DNA of 64,000 nt from Marvania coccoides (taxonomy: Eukaryota > Chlorophyta > Trebouxiophyceae > Chlorellales > Chlorellaceae): the NCBI GenBank assembly GCA_963854735.1, contig OY978097.1:1364001-1428000 (forward strand), given 5' to 3'. Shown here piece by piece: positions 1-12,253 of the stretch. The translations under genes were made by a program, and so were the position numbers. The notes under the pieces are model-generated. The model did not search any database. It saw nothing but the letters and a program-made list of their open reading frames with translations, and was not told where the DNA came from. Position 1 is the first letter of the stretch. The number at the start of each line of letters is the position of its first letter.

Positions 1-1243
1 CTTCCCTCAACCCCCGCTCCCTCATCAACTCATCGTCGCTCAAGCCCTGCCGGATTGGGTACGCGTTGATGATGTCCGCCAGGGCCTTGTGCTGGAAGTA
101 GTGCTTCCCCGTGGGCGCCTTCTGGCCCGTGGCATCTGTAAACTCCTCTGGCGAGCGCAGCCGAAATGGTGCCCCCGCTGTCGCCGCCCCTCCCGCCCTG
201 CTAGGCCCCACGAGCGGCTCGAAAAACTTGTGCGAGTTCTTGCCCTGCAGCACGAGGCTGGCGGGCAGCGGGCCCAGCGTCTCCACGATGCGGTCCAGCA
301 GGTCCAGCTCGCACGCTGCAGGCAGCAGCGGCAGCCCCAGAAACAACTCTGCAGCCACGCACCCCAAGCTCCACATATCCACCGCCACGTTGTAGTGGTA
401 CCCCAGCACCACCTCTGGCGACCGGTAGAACCGCGACTGGATGTAGGAGTAGACCGTGCGATTGGCAAAGCAGGCGGAGCCAAAGTCAATGAGTTTGACT
501 TCGCCGGAGGTGGCGGTGGTCAACAGAATGTTTTCTGGCTTGATGTCGCAGTGAATTATGCTGGACTTGTGCAGCACCACCAGCGCCACCAGCATCTGCG
601 ACATGAACACGCGCACCAGCGCCAGGGACAGCCCACGAAACTTGTTGTGGCGCATCAGCTCAAAAAGGTTGAGGTTGAGCAGCTCAAACACCAGGCACAG
701 GTGGTTTTTGTGCAGAAAAAAGTCCTTGAGACGCACGATGTGGCAGCGATCCCGCGGGTCGCCCTTGGTGTTGAGAAACTGCAGCACGCCGATCTCCACG
801 CGAGCTTGGTGATAGTAAGCAGCCTGGTTCTTGATCACCTTGATGGCCACCATCTCCGCAGTCTCCGCGCTGCTGCACTTGAAAACCTGGCCAAAGGTGC
901 CCTGGCCCAACACATCGCGCACAATGTACCTGGCAACAAGAATTCAATTATTTTCTTAGTAAGCGAGAGTCGAAGATTGGGCGATGAAAAAAGGGGAGGA
1001 GTTTGCAACCAAAATGAAGCACCAGGAAGAGAAAATGGCGCACCTTACACCCAGGGATGAGATGAAAACGTCGTTTACTGACACAATCAGGTCGTCATTG
1101 ACATTATCGTTGCCGCCCAGAACGGCAGGCTCCGAGGGCTTGGTGAGCACCCGGGGAGGGTTGGAGGCCGCCCCCGAGAACTCAAAATGGGGGCTGCAGC
1201 GTTTGTAGGTGGGGACGAGGGAGACTGTGAGCGAGGAGAGAAC
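1..1243 (-). CDS. YAK1: YAK1-type DYRK protein kinase, partial at both ends
   Basis: Dual-specificity Tyr-regulated Ser/Thr kinase of the YAK1 subfamily. In Chlamydomonas the orthologue (TAR1) links nutrient and TOR signalling to growth and triacylglycerol storage. Two exons read on the minus strand: about 1243..1051 and 930..1, then off the window edge. The upstream exon carries the YAK1 pre-kinase block (NDNVNDDLIVSVNDV). The next has the glycine loop GQGTFGQVF, the VAIK lysine, catalytic HCDIKPENIL, DFGSACF and the DYRK activation loop YSYIQSRFYRSPE with its Tyr-x-Tyr pair. The donor is GTGTAA. The acceptor at about 1244 (CTGCAG) is my choice from similarity. No in-frame ATG lies in that exon, so the initiator exon is missing, probably within 1250-1700. 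The C-terminus is cut by the window. Confidence 0.88.
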
Positions 1244-1735
1244 CTGCAGGCACCAGATCGGTTGTGAGGTGATTGAGGATCGTTCAAAGTTCCATGCTTT
1301 TGGCAATGATGACGCAATGAGGGGCGTCCAGTCCACGCACCGACTGCCGATCTTTGTCGTCGAGCTCAGCTTTAGCTGCAATTTCGTCCTGAAAGGGAAC
1401 GAACCCTTGCTGTGTGTGGTCTCTTGGCACGACGGAGCTCATTGGTGGGCTTTGGATGTCAGGAGCAAGCGTGGATCTCTAACGGCTGTCATGATCAAAT
1501 TGTAAGAAGATCGAGGGTTGGAGTGCAGGCCTGGGTTCTGTTGAGCAAGTAATTTTCGGAAATTGCTTTTGCAGTTTACGTGCGAGTGCTCTGGCGTGGC
1601 GAACTGGGTCCCGATGGCAAGAACTAGTGATCAATTTTTTACAAATTCAAGTACAAAGAAAATTGGGGAACCGAAAAAGTGGGAAACTGAAAAATGGTCT
1701 GGATCCATGCTCTGCCTGGTGTCACTCCTTCCTCC
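1244..1735. other. Spacer between ORC1 and the kinase
   Basis: Should hold the 3' end of ORC1, the kinase promoter and its unidentified first exon or exons. Short ATG-starting minus-strand frames near 1491 and 1713 are candidates, but neither can be chosen from sequence alone. No RNA gene or repeat seen. Confidence 0.4.
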
Positions 1736-4248
1736 TCACTTCAGCTGGTCTTTCAGCCATGCCAGCTCCGCATCGTCAGACAGCACAAAGATGAGGTCAT
1801 CATTGGGTACGTTGAGCGCCACGTTGACCTTGAGCCGCCTGTGCCCACCATCGCAGAGAATGACTTTTCGGGCGGCCAACGACACGGCACACTGCAGAAC
1901 GGACATGAAGCGCGGGGGCTTGCCAGCGCCATGCATCACCGCCAACCGGCTGGCAACGTTCTCCAGCGACACCTCGCACCGCCCGGTGTTGCGGGACTCC
2001 AAGTGAATTGCCGCCAGCAGCAGACGCTCCAGCTTGGAGCTCTCCCGCACCATGGTTGTGTGCGGGGAGTTGAAGGCCTCCCTGAAGGCGGTGTCCACGT
2101 CCCGCATCTGCACATACAACAAAATCAAAGAAATTCAGCTCCATGCGCATCCATGCAACTGCAACACGTACTTGTCGAAATTATTTAATAAAATTGTTAC
2201 ATGCTCAAAACTCACCAACACTGTGAGGGTTCCTTCCCCTCCCGCCAAGGTGTGCCGCCTGGCGGCAATCTCCGCCGCCCGCCGGCACAACTCCAGGCAC
2301 CTGCGCACGTCTCCAGAGCAGTTGGCAACTTTTCGAGCGCACAGCGTCACCGCGTTGGCTTCAAACGCAGAGTCGCCCAGCCGCGACCGCATGATGGTCT
2401 CCAGCTGGTCGCGCTGGTAAGGATGAAACACCAGGCGGCAGCCCGCCAGGCGGCTGCCGATGCGCGGGTGCAGGCGCTCTGGCAGGTCCATCGTGTTCGC
2501 AATGCCGATGATGCTCAGCCGGGACCCAGCGCGGGAGGGCCAGTCGAACAAGTTGTACAGCACCGTTTGGGTGCGGTTGATCAGCGAGTCCAGCTCGTCC
2601 AGCAGCACGATCGTGTGGTGGTGGCCGGACCGCCGCTTAGCCTTGCCATTGGAAAACAGCTCCTCCAGGGCGGCAGGGGCGGTGTTGACGCCCACCGACT
2701 CGCCAGTCAGTGCCTCGTACAGCGCAGAGTAGGCGTGCTGCGGGGAGGGCAGCCGCAGGCCGTTGATGTCTACGAACTGAAACTGCGGGATCTCGCCTGC
2801 CTGCGCCCGCTCCCGCAGCGTGCGCATCACCTGCAGCACAGTGGCGGTCTTGCCGGTGCCAGGGATGCCGGAGATGTACAGGCAGCGCCCCTTGCCGCCA
2901 TCCCCTGCAGCCACAAAGACAAGATAAAAAAAATTAGTTTAGACTCGCCAATATTTAAAGAAACCAGCGACAGCAGATTTAGCATCAAGATTTTAAGGGG
3001 CTTACCGTTGGATAGCACCTCCTCCACGAAGCTCTCGACGGCCTGGTGCTCGTTCTCGCGGCAGGGGAGCGAGGTGGGCGCCGACGCCAGTGTGAGGGCG
3101 TTGCGTGCCTGCGCCAGCACCGCGGGGGGCGTCGCCCTGCGCACGTGCTCGGGAATGGTGCGCGTCCCCAGCTGCGCCTGGAAGTCTTGCCCTCCCTGCC
3201 GCTTCCTCCGCCCCTTTCCCACCCCCTTTCCTTTGGGCAGCAGCCCTTCCTCGTCCATAGCGTCGGCGATGGTGAAAGAAGCGTCGTGGTCCTCGTCATC
3301 AGACAATCCGCCGTGCTCAGCGTCGTCCCAGCTGTCGGACACCTCCTCCAGCGCGTCCCACGCGTGCCGCCTGAAGCGCTGCCACACGCAGTCGTACTCA
3401 TAGTCGCACACAAAAACGTCGTCGCCAATCTCGCCGCAGGCGTTATAGTCCGCCAGCTGGATGACCGTGGCGTGGCGCAGAATGGATTCCACACTGGCGT
3501 GGTCGTGCAGCTGCGAGAGGAACACCTCCCGAGCCACGTGGTGGTTCTGCCGCCCAACGTGGGTCTCCTCGGGCACAAAATACCACTGCGCGGTGAACTC
3601 GTGCCACCCCGTGGCGGTGTCGAGCCACATGGAGACGATGCGGGCCAGCGCCAGGCCACGCTGCTGCAGGAGGCGCTCGCGGGCGCAGGTGACGGCGCGG
3701 GCCGGCCGCTCCCGCCCCATCGAGCACTCGGGGCACACCCAGTCGCCGTCGGGGACCGCCTCTAGCGGAGGGTCCAGGCAGCTCAGGTGAAAGCCGCCCA
3801 GGCACCTGGAGCACTCCAGCAGGGGGCTCTTTTTGTGGGAGCACGACCCACAAACGCCGCACGAGTAGGAGGCGTCGGTCTCCTCGTCCTCCAGCCCCTC
3901 CCGCAGCAGCTCTTCATTGATCACCACGTACACCTGGTCGCCTACGCGAAACACCTCGCCGTCGAGCTCCACCTCCCTCACGTAGACCCGCTTGGCGGTC
4001 CCACTGCTACCAGCCTTCTGCGGCTTGGGGCGGACGGGCTTGCGCTTGAGGGCCTTTGCCTGGACAATAATAAACTGATGTTAGCAGTGTGAATGAGCGG
4101 GTGGGCATTGAAAATAGTGGGAATAAATGCGCAAATTGTAAAATGTTCGAGGACTCACCTTGGTTTTGGTGACGGGTGTGCCGGGTGTGATTGTATCAAT
4201 GTCAGTGTTCTTGCGTTTCAAACTCGCTTGGGACCGGCGGCCCTCCAT
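1736..4248 (-). CDS. ORC1: Origin recognition complex subunit 1 (BAH-PHD-AAA+)
   Basis: Largest ORC subunit. It binds replication origins in the nucleus, and its AAA+ ATPase supports MCM loading. Exons on the minus strand: 4248..4159, 4059..3006, 2904..2216, 2107..1736, all with GT-AG introns, giving 734 aa. The start is the only ATG that splices in frame into the BAH exon. A C4HC3 PHD finger (about residues 97-142, with GGFHLSC and DWVCPEC) interrupts the BAH region, the arrangement known for plant ORC1, where it reads modified histone H3. An acidic/basic linker leads to the AAA+ domain with Walker A GIPGTGKT (394-401), Walker B VLLDELDSL (481-489) and sensor 1 IGIANTMD. A winged-helix-like C-terminus follows on the last exon. 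All key ATPase residues are present. Confidence 0.95.
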
Positions 4249-4492
4249 GGCTGTAAAATTGAGAATTAATTTAAATCTACCTACGACTACAGTGATTCCA
4301 CGGCTGGTTGACTCCCTCAGATAAATTCTATAAGTGTTGGTGTAATAACAAGTGTATCAAATAATAAAACAAAGGGTTATAGACGAAGGAAAATATAATT
4401 AAAAATTCAAATTTCCGAGCGCGCCAAAAATTCTCCGGACCTTTTCTTTGCGGGAGAAATTTCGCTCTGCACATTTGTACGTCGCAGCAGCC
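4249..4492. other. Short spacer between ORC1 and p115
   Basis: AT-rich 240-bp gap between two minus-strand genes. It would carry the p115 3' end and the ORC1 promoter. No clear TATA box or other element recognised. Confidence 0.4.
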
Positions 4493-7400
4493 TCATCCTT
4501 TTGCAGCCAACAGCGCTTCGAGCCGCTCCACTTTCGCCTCCTCTTGCCCCAAGCACACCAGGAGGTCCTCCATCGCTGCAGACGCGTCCGCCTCCGCTTC
4601 CTCTCTCACTGCCTTGACGAGCGCCTCAACATCATCAGCAGACATCCTACCGTTCCGCACCACCACTGGCGCAGGCTCAGGGGGGTGGGCGAGCGCCTTG
4701 TCCAAGCGAGCCTGCAGCTCCGAGGCCTGGGCATCCAGCGAGGTGTACTCATTAGACAGCGCCTCCAGGTCCGCTTCTGCTTTTGCCAGCGCCATTTGCG
4801 CCCTCTCCGCTTGCGCTCTCGCATCCTTCGCATCACGCTCCAGTCGCACATTTGCATCCTTCAGCCGCTGCACCTCGCTTTGAAGGGCTTTGAACTCCGC
4901 TTGGCTGCCTGTGGGAGAAGGCGATGCGGCAGGGGAAGATGGTGGCTGTGGGTGGCCGTATTGCTGCTGAGAGGGGGGCGGAGGTGGGGAAGGCGCAAAT
5001 AACGGCGGCATGGACGGGGGTGGGGGAGGATGAGCCGCTCCAGGAGCTCTGCAAAAAAACAAAGCCCGAGCGCAAAAGATGGTAAACGCAAGGAAAATAT
5101 CGAATAACTATACATGTGCTTTGACAAACCTCGGGGATAGACCATTCTGGGCTACATGAAGTGCAGGAGCCTGCGCCTGGGTGGCAGGCGGAGCGGCGGC
5201 AGTGTGGTGCTGCGGTGCGCTGTAAGGCAGCGCCTGAAAGCAGTTGGAAAAGGACGAAGCCGTTGTTTTCTTCTTCAACGCTACGTTACCACCTCCACGC
5301 ATACTGCTTACCTGTTGATGGTACTGCTGCAGTTGCTGTTGCTGGATCTGCCCATTGCCGTTTGCCGTCGTCAGGGCATTCATAGAGTACTGAACGCGCG
5401 CCACGGCATCTGCGAGCCACGCTGACCGGCCCGTGGGCTGTACTGCGCTACTCAACGCGCCCGTGAGCTTCTCCAGCGCTTTCCCATACCGCTGCAGCGT
5501 GATTTGCTCCACCACCGCCTTGGTCAGCGTTTTGGGGTCCACAGCAGCGTTGGGCGGGGCGAAAATGCAGCACAGTCCGATCAACACCGCACATATCCCG
5601 CACACTACGTCGCCATTGGCCCCAAACTTGCCTTCGCTCATCACCGCCCCCACCAGGAACGGCGTTCTACTGATGCTCTGCAAGAAATCTCCCACTGCGG
5701 GCGGAAACCCCGGCAGGAGGGCCAGCAGCAGCGTGCCAAAACTCGCCACCAGCTCCTGGCCCTCGAGGTCTGCGCCGTGCTTCATCACTGAGGTCGCAAG
5801 GCGGCGGGCGCAGGCGCCAACAACGCTGCCCGCCGGCTGAGGCAGCGCCGTGCCCAGCATCGCCTGCTTGGCGGCTTCGTTCTTCATCACCAGCAGTGTA
5901 AGCGTCGCTGCCGCTCTGCTGCTGGTCAGCAGGTCTGCCAGGCTGTCCTGCAGGGAGAGGGCCTGGAACAAGCTTCCGCTCTGTGCCGCCAGCTGCGCCT
6001 TTAACACGCTGCTCTGCGCGGCGGGGGTGGCGACGCTCGCAAAGAAATCGCCGGCGGCTTGCCTTCCAGCTGCGAGCGGGCTGGCGAACGACTCTTGGAT
6101 GGCTGCTTGCACCAGAGGCACTTTTATTCCGCGAGAAATTACAGCTGGAAAGTCCGCCAGGGTGGCTTGCTGGGCGGGTCCGGCCACCTTGGCAGCAGCC
6201 GTTGCGAGGCAGCTCCACGCTGCGGCGCGCACAGGGGACGGACTCATGGAGTGCGCCGCGAAAGTTGCCAGCATTTGCGCGACCCCGTCTGCCTGTTGTT
6301 TGATGCTGTCGGCAGGGCAGGCTTGCAGCACGTCCAGCGCCGCGGCGAGATTGCTGGCGCGCTCTGGGGACATGCCGCTTGCCTCCCCTGGCAGCGCCTG
6401 CGCCTCTTTTTTCAGCACTTGCAGCAATGTCGTTTGAAAGCCTAGCTCAGCGAACATGCGTTGGTTGGGTTGGTTGCCGCGCAAAAGATTGCAAGTGAGC
6501 TGCAGGCAGTCCAGCACCACGATGCCCCCCGTCATAAAATCCTCTTCCCTGCATCAATGCGCGCATCGGGGTTGGGGGGGGGGTTGGGGTTTGGGGTTTG
6601 GGGGGGGGGGGGGGGGGTTGAGCAGCGATATGGAAAGAATGAGTCATTAAAGGCATTAGAAACTTGCCGCATGACGCTAAAGAGCTTGTCAAAGCAGCCG
6701 CTGAACGCTGCGACCTTTTGTGCGTCTGGGTTGCCTGCCACCAGCTTGTGTAGTATGAGCAGCGCTTCGTTTCTCATCACCTCAGAGTCGCCCACCATCT
6801 CCACAAGCTGTGCTACCCCCGTTGGAAGCTTTAAAATAGCCTAGCAAAATGGATGGAAAAGTAAAGAAAGTAAAAATGAGATACTCATCATTATCTGTCT
6901 GTTCACTAAGACAAGACAGCATAGGGAAGGGTACTAGAAGAGAAATAATTATGGTTGCTCGCCTGTTGGGCAAAAACTGCGTTGGCCTCCAGCAGGCCGT
7001 GGAGAATCTGCAGGATAATGAATTTGATATGCATTCCGTCTGCGTTCTTGGGAAAGGGCACCTCCAGGAGCGCGAGAAGCATTGGGACGGCTCCCTCGGT
7101 GCGGGCAAACTGCTCGGCGTTGACGGCCGCAGCTCGGGCCCTCTGTGAGGGTTAAAATAGATACTTAATGAAAGAAATTAATGGCTAGAACCTCAAGTAT
7201 AGAATTAGATGAAGCAGCGCGCACCTGCGGGTCTCTGTCAGTCTCGTCAGGAGAGACGGCAGCGGCAATGCACTCCAGCCCCGTCCGAACGACCGTCATA
7301 TCGTCCCTATCCATCTGGATCGCGCCGCAAACGGTTGGGAAGCCGATGCTGGCGAAGGCTGACTGCGCGTTGGGGTCCTCCACGACAGCATCGCGCAGGC

Positions 7401-7533
7401 CTTGGAGCGCCTCTCTTCGATCTTCGACCACCACGCTCTCGCCCACGCGCTGAATGAGGTTGTTCACCACAGCTTCCTGCTCAGCTCTCTGATTATTCAC
7501 CTGTGCCTTTATAAAGTTCTTCAGGCCCAGCAT
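4493..7533 (-). CDS. p115/Uso1-type vesicle tethering factor (golgin candidate 6)
   Basis: Cytosolic/Golgi membrane tether for ER-to-Golgi vesicles. Exons on the minus strand: 7533..7225, 7142..6963, 6840..6668, 6548..5312, 5233..5130, 5048..4493, about 852 aa. The N-terminal armadillo-like head matches the plant golgin candidate 6 pattern (DDRRxAL...; EVMRNEALLIL; VLDCLQL.CNLLR). A Pro-rich hinge follows, then a short coiled coil and the end block DLLVCLGQEEAKVERL diagnostic of the family. The coiled coil is much shorter than in animal p115. Two introns require GC donors: CAG|GCGAGC at 6962 and CG|GCAAGT at 6667. Only these restore the frame and the conserved alignment. The 78-nt intron 5311..5234 is in frame and stop-free, so it may be retained. 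The third intron contains a poly(G)/(C) tract. Confidence 0.88.
6568..6617 (+). repeat. Poly(G) / GGGGTTT tract inside a p115 intron
   Basis: A G-rich run with short TTTGGGG-like units ends in about 18 consecutive G (6600-6617). It lies within the GC-AG intron 6549..6667 of the minus-strand p115 gene. The pre-mRNA is therefore C-rich and the template strand is G-rich and quadruplex-capable. Homopolymer length is uncertain in assemblies. Confidence 0.85.
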
Positions 7534-8475
7534 TTTTGGTTTGTATTTTGAATTTAACTTTATTGATTGAAATTATTGTGAGTAGCAAAGGAATCTCGAA
7601 GTGCCTGCGGCATAGTTTCTCCCTTTTTCATAAAGACGTGAAGGATGCATTTATAGCTCCAGTCTGTACAACACTGAGGCTTTTTTGCAGCCAAGTCAGC
7701 TCAAGTTGACTGAAGAATTCTCTCTCATTCCTCTTTATTTTATTCGGGGCAATATACGATTCAAAGAGCCCAGAAGAGCTTCTGCTGCCCTTATCTTCAT
7801 CAGCAGGGATAATAAATGCGAGAGAAAAAAGAGGGCGAGGCGACGGCAAGCATGCCTTCCTTCTCTTTCGCTCCTTGTGCACTTTATAATGCAGCTTGTG
7901 TTTGACAATGCATTGACCTGTCTTCTTTGAATTTTTATGACGTTTTCAATGCAGTAAGCTCGGTATTGACGCAAAGTGGTCGTCGCTGAGCATTGGTTGT
8001 CTTTCCACTCAAGATCTAGTAGTTTTTTTGCCTGTCTTTTCGAAATGGAGAGGGCTTCCAGTGATCACAATTTATCACAGCTGTTAAAATATCTGTATGG
8101 GGCAAACAGGCAGGATTCTTCTTCCCGGAAGAAGCAATCTTGATATGTGTGGCCGACTGTGTCTGGAAGAGGAGACTCAGGATAAACGATTCCATGCAGC
8201 GTGTGTGAGCAGCAATGGTTGCCATAATCTAGAATTTTCAGAATTTCAAGTAAACAAACTTCGTCCTACGTGGCGTCTCATGTCATCGAGACCATAATCT
8301 GCGTATCCCACCCCCCTCCTCTTCTCCGCAAACCCTTCACTTTTCGCACAAACCTAATTATATTCAATCTTCAAACAACCCCGATTGCTGATCAAGACCA
8401 CATACAAAGGAGCCTAGCTCCCTGTCAACTCTCTAACTCTCCGGCATCGGCAAATCCTCGGTGTCGGTGTCAACA
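7534..8475. other. Divergent promoter region, p115 / PPDK
   Basis: AT-rich, about 940 bp between two head-to-head genes. It must hold both promoters and 5' UTRs. No coding frame with gene-like composition, RNA gene or repeat seen. A C-rich segment around 8310-8340 precedes the PPDK start. Confidence 0.5.
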
Positions 8476-11400
8476 ATGACAACCAGCGCTTCAAAGGTAT
8501 TTTAACATCAAATATTTTCAGTTGTAGACGCCCGGTTCCGTGGTAGCAAAGGTTTTTCTGGCCATAGATGATGTTGATGATCTTGTTCCGCGTCCCCTCC
8601 AAAATATCCTCACGCACGTTTCGGAGATAATCCGGTTCATTACTTTTGACGTATGCATTTTCATCTCGCTACATTCAATCTTGATTTATTTCGGTTCTGC
8701 CAAAAATCACATCGTTTTTTGTGCTCTCGCAGCAGCGTGTCTATACCTTTATCAAGGGCAAATCTGATGGCACCAAGAGCATGAAAGAACTCTTGGGTGG
8801 CAAAGGTACGATTTGGGAGTCATTAACGTCCAAGCTTGCCTCTCGGCTTGATGCTCAAGCTCAAGTGTGACTGAATTGAATGGAAACCCACAGTTTCTTC
8901 CTTTTTTTTTATGTCGACCATATTTAAACGTATTGACTTCTTTTCATGCAGGCGCCAATCTGTGCGAGATGGCCACCATTGGACTGAACGTCCCTGCCGG
9001 CTTCACCATCACCACTGAGGTGTGCCAGCAGTTCTTCAACGCCGGTGAGCCAGTTTTACTTTGTTTCTTATTGATTCCCTACCACCAAACACAACCCAAA
9101 TGCCACTTAGCTGCACTAAATCCCTTCATTCTCCCCCTCCCTCCCTCTGAAACTGCAGGCGGCAAGCTCCCCGATGGCCTGTGGGAGGAGGTCGTCGCCG
9201 CTCTGACGGAAGTGGAAGCCTCCTGGGCCGCCGACCCCGCCCAGGGCGCCCCCAAGTTCGGCGACGCCACCAACCCCCTGCTCATCTCCGTGCGCTCCGG
9301 CGCCGCGCTGTCCATGCCCGGCATGATGAACACCGCCCTCAACGTTGGCCTCAACGACGAGACTATCAAGGGATTCGCCGCCAAGCACGGCGAGCGCTTC
9401 GCCCTCGACTGCTACCGCCGCCTGCTCGACATGTTCGGCGACATCGTGCTGGGTATCGACCACGCCGAGTTCGAGGAGGAGATTGCCGCCGTCAAAAACG
9501 CCCACGGCTACAGCTACGACGTTGAGCTGCAGACCGAGGACCTGCGCGAGGTAGTGCAGCGCTACAAGGGCGTGTTCAAGAAAGAGGGCAAAGAGCTGCC
9601 CCAGGACCCCTACGAGCAGCTGCGCATGTGCATCAGCGCCGTGTTCCGTTCCTGGCACACCCCTCGTGCCGTCAAGTACCGCGAAATCAACAAGATCACA
9701 GGGCTGATGGGCACCGCCGTCAACGTGCAGTCCATGGTGTACGGCAACCGCAACGACGACTGCGGCACCGGCGTCTGCTTCACCCGCAACCCTGCCACCG
9801 GTGAGCCCGGCCTGTACGGCGAGTTCTTGGTGAACGCCCAGGGAGAGGACGTGGTGGCGGGCATCCGCACCCCGCTGCCCGTGGCCCAGATGGCTACTGC
9901 CTTCCCCCAGGCCTACAAGGACCTCGTGGTTAACACCACCGCCCTGGAGAACCACATGCGCGACATGCAGGCAAGTATTTTTTGCTGACAAAAGTAGTAA
10001 TTAAAAACTAATTCTATAATTCAGAGTTGGTGTTCCTTTAATTTCTGGTATTTGTTGTCACATTTAGTACCCTCGTTTTGTTGTTCATCTTTCCTTTTTG
10101 CAGGACTGCGAGTTCACCGTTCAGGACGGTGTGCTGTTCATGCTGCAGACCCGCAACGGCAAGCGCACGGGCCCCGCTGCCCTGCGCATCGCCGTGGACC
10201 TTGAGAAAGAGGTGGGCCCTACAAATATAGCATTTCCTAAAATATTTTAAAAATCTATTCTCTCCTTGCAATTTCACTATTCCCGAGAAGCACCCGCGGA
10301 AAAATCTTGGGGAACCCACGAGCTGCATTGCATAGTTCCACTCTCGCAATGTTTACTTTTGTTTTTAATTTTCCCCTCCCCTTCTTTATTTTGATCTCCC
10401 GGCAGGGCCTGGTATCCAAGGAGGACGCCGTCCTGATGGTGGAGCCCCGCCACCTGGACCAGCTGCTCCACCCCATGTTTGCCAACGCTGCCGGTGCAGA
10501 GTACAAAAACTCGGTCATCGGACACGGACTGCCCGCCTCCCCGGGCGCGGCCTGCGGCCGCGTCGTTTTCACCGCCGACGAGGCCGAGGAGTGGAAGAAG
10601 AACGGCGAAGCCGTGATCCTGCTCCGTACCGAGACCTCGCCCGAGGACGTTGGCGGCATGCACGCTGCCCAGGGCATCCTCACCGCGCGCGGAGGCATGA
10701 CCTCCCACGCCGCCGTGGTGGCCCGCGGCTGGGGCAAGCCGTGCGTGTGTGGCTGCGAGTCTCTGGACGTTGACTACTCCACCAAGACTGCCCAGCTCAA
10801 GGGCGCCACGCTGAAGGAGGGCGACTGGCTGTCCCTTAACGGAACCACCGGAGAGGTGTTGCAGGGCAAGCAGCCCACCAAGGCTCCCGAGCTGGCTGGC
10901 GACATGGGGCTGTTCATGTCGTGGGTGGACGAGGCCCGCCGTCTCAAGGTGCTGACCAACGCCGACACGCCGGAGGACGCCCAAGCCGCGCGCAACAACG
11001 GCGCCCAGGGCATTGGGCTGGTCCGCACCGAGCACATGTTCTTCGCCAGCGCCGAGCGCATCAGTGCGGTCAGAAACATGATTGCCGCCGAGGAGTTGGA
11101 GATGTCTTCGTCAGCGTAAGTTTTTTTTAATTTTCTTATTTTCCACACGCGAGACCATCTGGGGATCACCATCAACGAGCCATCGCCTGTCTCGGCCTCA
11201 GCTACGTTGGCGGCCTCAAATGATATTTATTTATTTTCCTATGCATTCTCTTTTATATTCATTTGGTAAATTTATAATACACTCGCTCTCTTTTCCCTTT
11301 TCTTATTCACTTTATACTGCAGTGAGGAGGCCCTGGCCGCCCTGCAGCAGTTCCAGCGCAGCGACTTCATCGGCATCTTCGAAGCGATGGACGGCCTGCC

Positions 11401-12253
11401 TGTTACCATTCGGCTGTTGGATCCCCCGCTCCACGAGTTCCTGCCTCATGATGGCCCTGCTCTGGACAAGCTGTGCGAGAACCTTCTGCAGCAGTACCAC
11501 TCCAAGAAGGGGCAGCACCTAATGGCGCACAAGGTCCTCAAGGCCAAGCTGGCTGGCCTGGACGAGGCCAACCCCATGCTGGGCCTGCGTGGCTGCCGCC
11601 TGGGCATCGTGCACCCCGACATCACCAAGATGCAGGCCAAGGCCATCCTGGAGGCGGCCGTTGACGTTGCCAAGCGTGGCATCGTGGTCAGCCCCCACAT
11701 CATGATCCCCCTGGTGGCTTTTGAAGAGGAGCTCGACAACCAGGTTCGGGTTGTGCGCGATGCCGCCAAGGAGGTGTTTGATGCTGCTGGCATGAGCGTC
11801 GATTATAAAGTAGGCACGATGATTGAGATTCCCCGCGCTTGCCTCGTGGCTGGACAGCTGGCCAAGCAGGCCGAGTTTTTCAGCGTTGGCTCCAACGATC
11901 TGACCCAGATGGGCCTGGGACAGTCCCGCGATGACGCCGAGGCCAAGTTCTTGCCGCAGTACATCAAGAAGGGCATCATTGCAGCCGATCCGTTCGAGAG
12001 CCTGGATGTGCTGGGAATCGGAGAGCTCGTGAAGATTGCAGTGGAGCGAGGCCGCGCTGCCCGACCTGGCATGTCCATTGGCATTTGCGGTGAGCACGGC
12101 GGCGATCCCAAGTCCATTGCTTTCTTTGAGAGCGCAAATCTGGACTACGTCAGCTGCTCCCCGCTGCGTGTGCCCATCGCCCGTCTGGCGGCGGCCCAGG
12201 CCAGCATCATCTCCAAGAAGAAGGGTGACAAGCTGGCGCACTGCCAAGACTAG
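8476..12253 (+). CDS. PPDK: Pyruvate, phosphate dikinase
   Basis: Interconverts pyruvate + ATP + Pi with phosphoenolpyruvate + AMP + PPi (EC 2.7.9.1). Exons: 8476..8496 (least certain), 8733..8805, 8952..9044, 9159..9970, 10104..10211, 10406..11115, 11323..12253, giving 915 aa in one frame, the usual length. The N-terminal ATP-grasp domain has [16 protein letters not shown] and [14 protein letters not shown]. The swivelling phosphohistidine domain has [18 protein letters not shown], where the His is phosphorylated and the nearby Thr is the site used by the plant regulatory protein. The C-terminal PEP-binding barrel has [21 protein letters not shown] and GICGEHGGD. Little sequence precedes the core, so I infer a cytosolic enzyme. 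The intron 9971..10103 begins CAG|GCAAGT, a GC donor, because DMQ must join DCEFTVQ. Confidence 0.95.

Noticed and set aside
1290..1381. Kinase start at 1381
   Set aside because: That position is TTG, not ATG, and no ATG lies in frame in this exon. An upstream exon is more likely.
6580..6617. Internal telomere repeat suggested by TTTGGGG units
   Set aside because: Only two to three irregular units merging into a homopolymer, inside an intron. No array.
9116..9991. Long antisense frame opposite PPDK, and similar ones opposite ELP3 and IF-2
   Set aside because: Mirror images of strongly conserved GC-rich exons. No independent splice signals or family.
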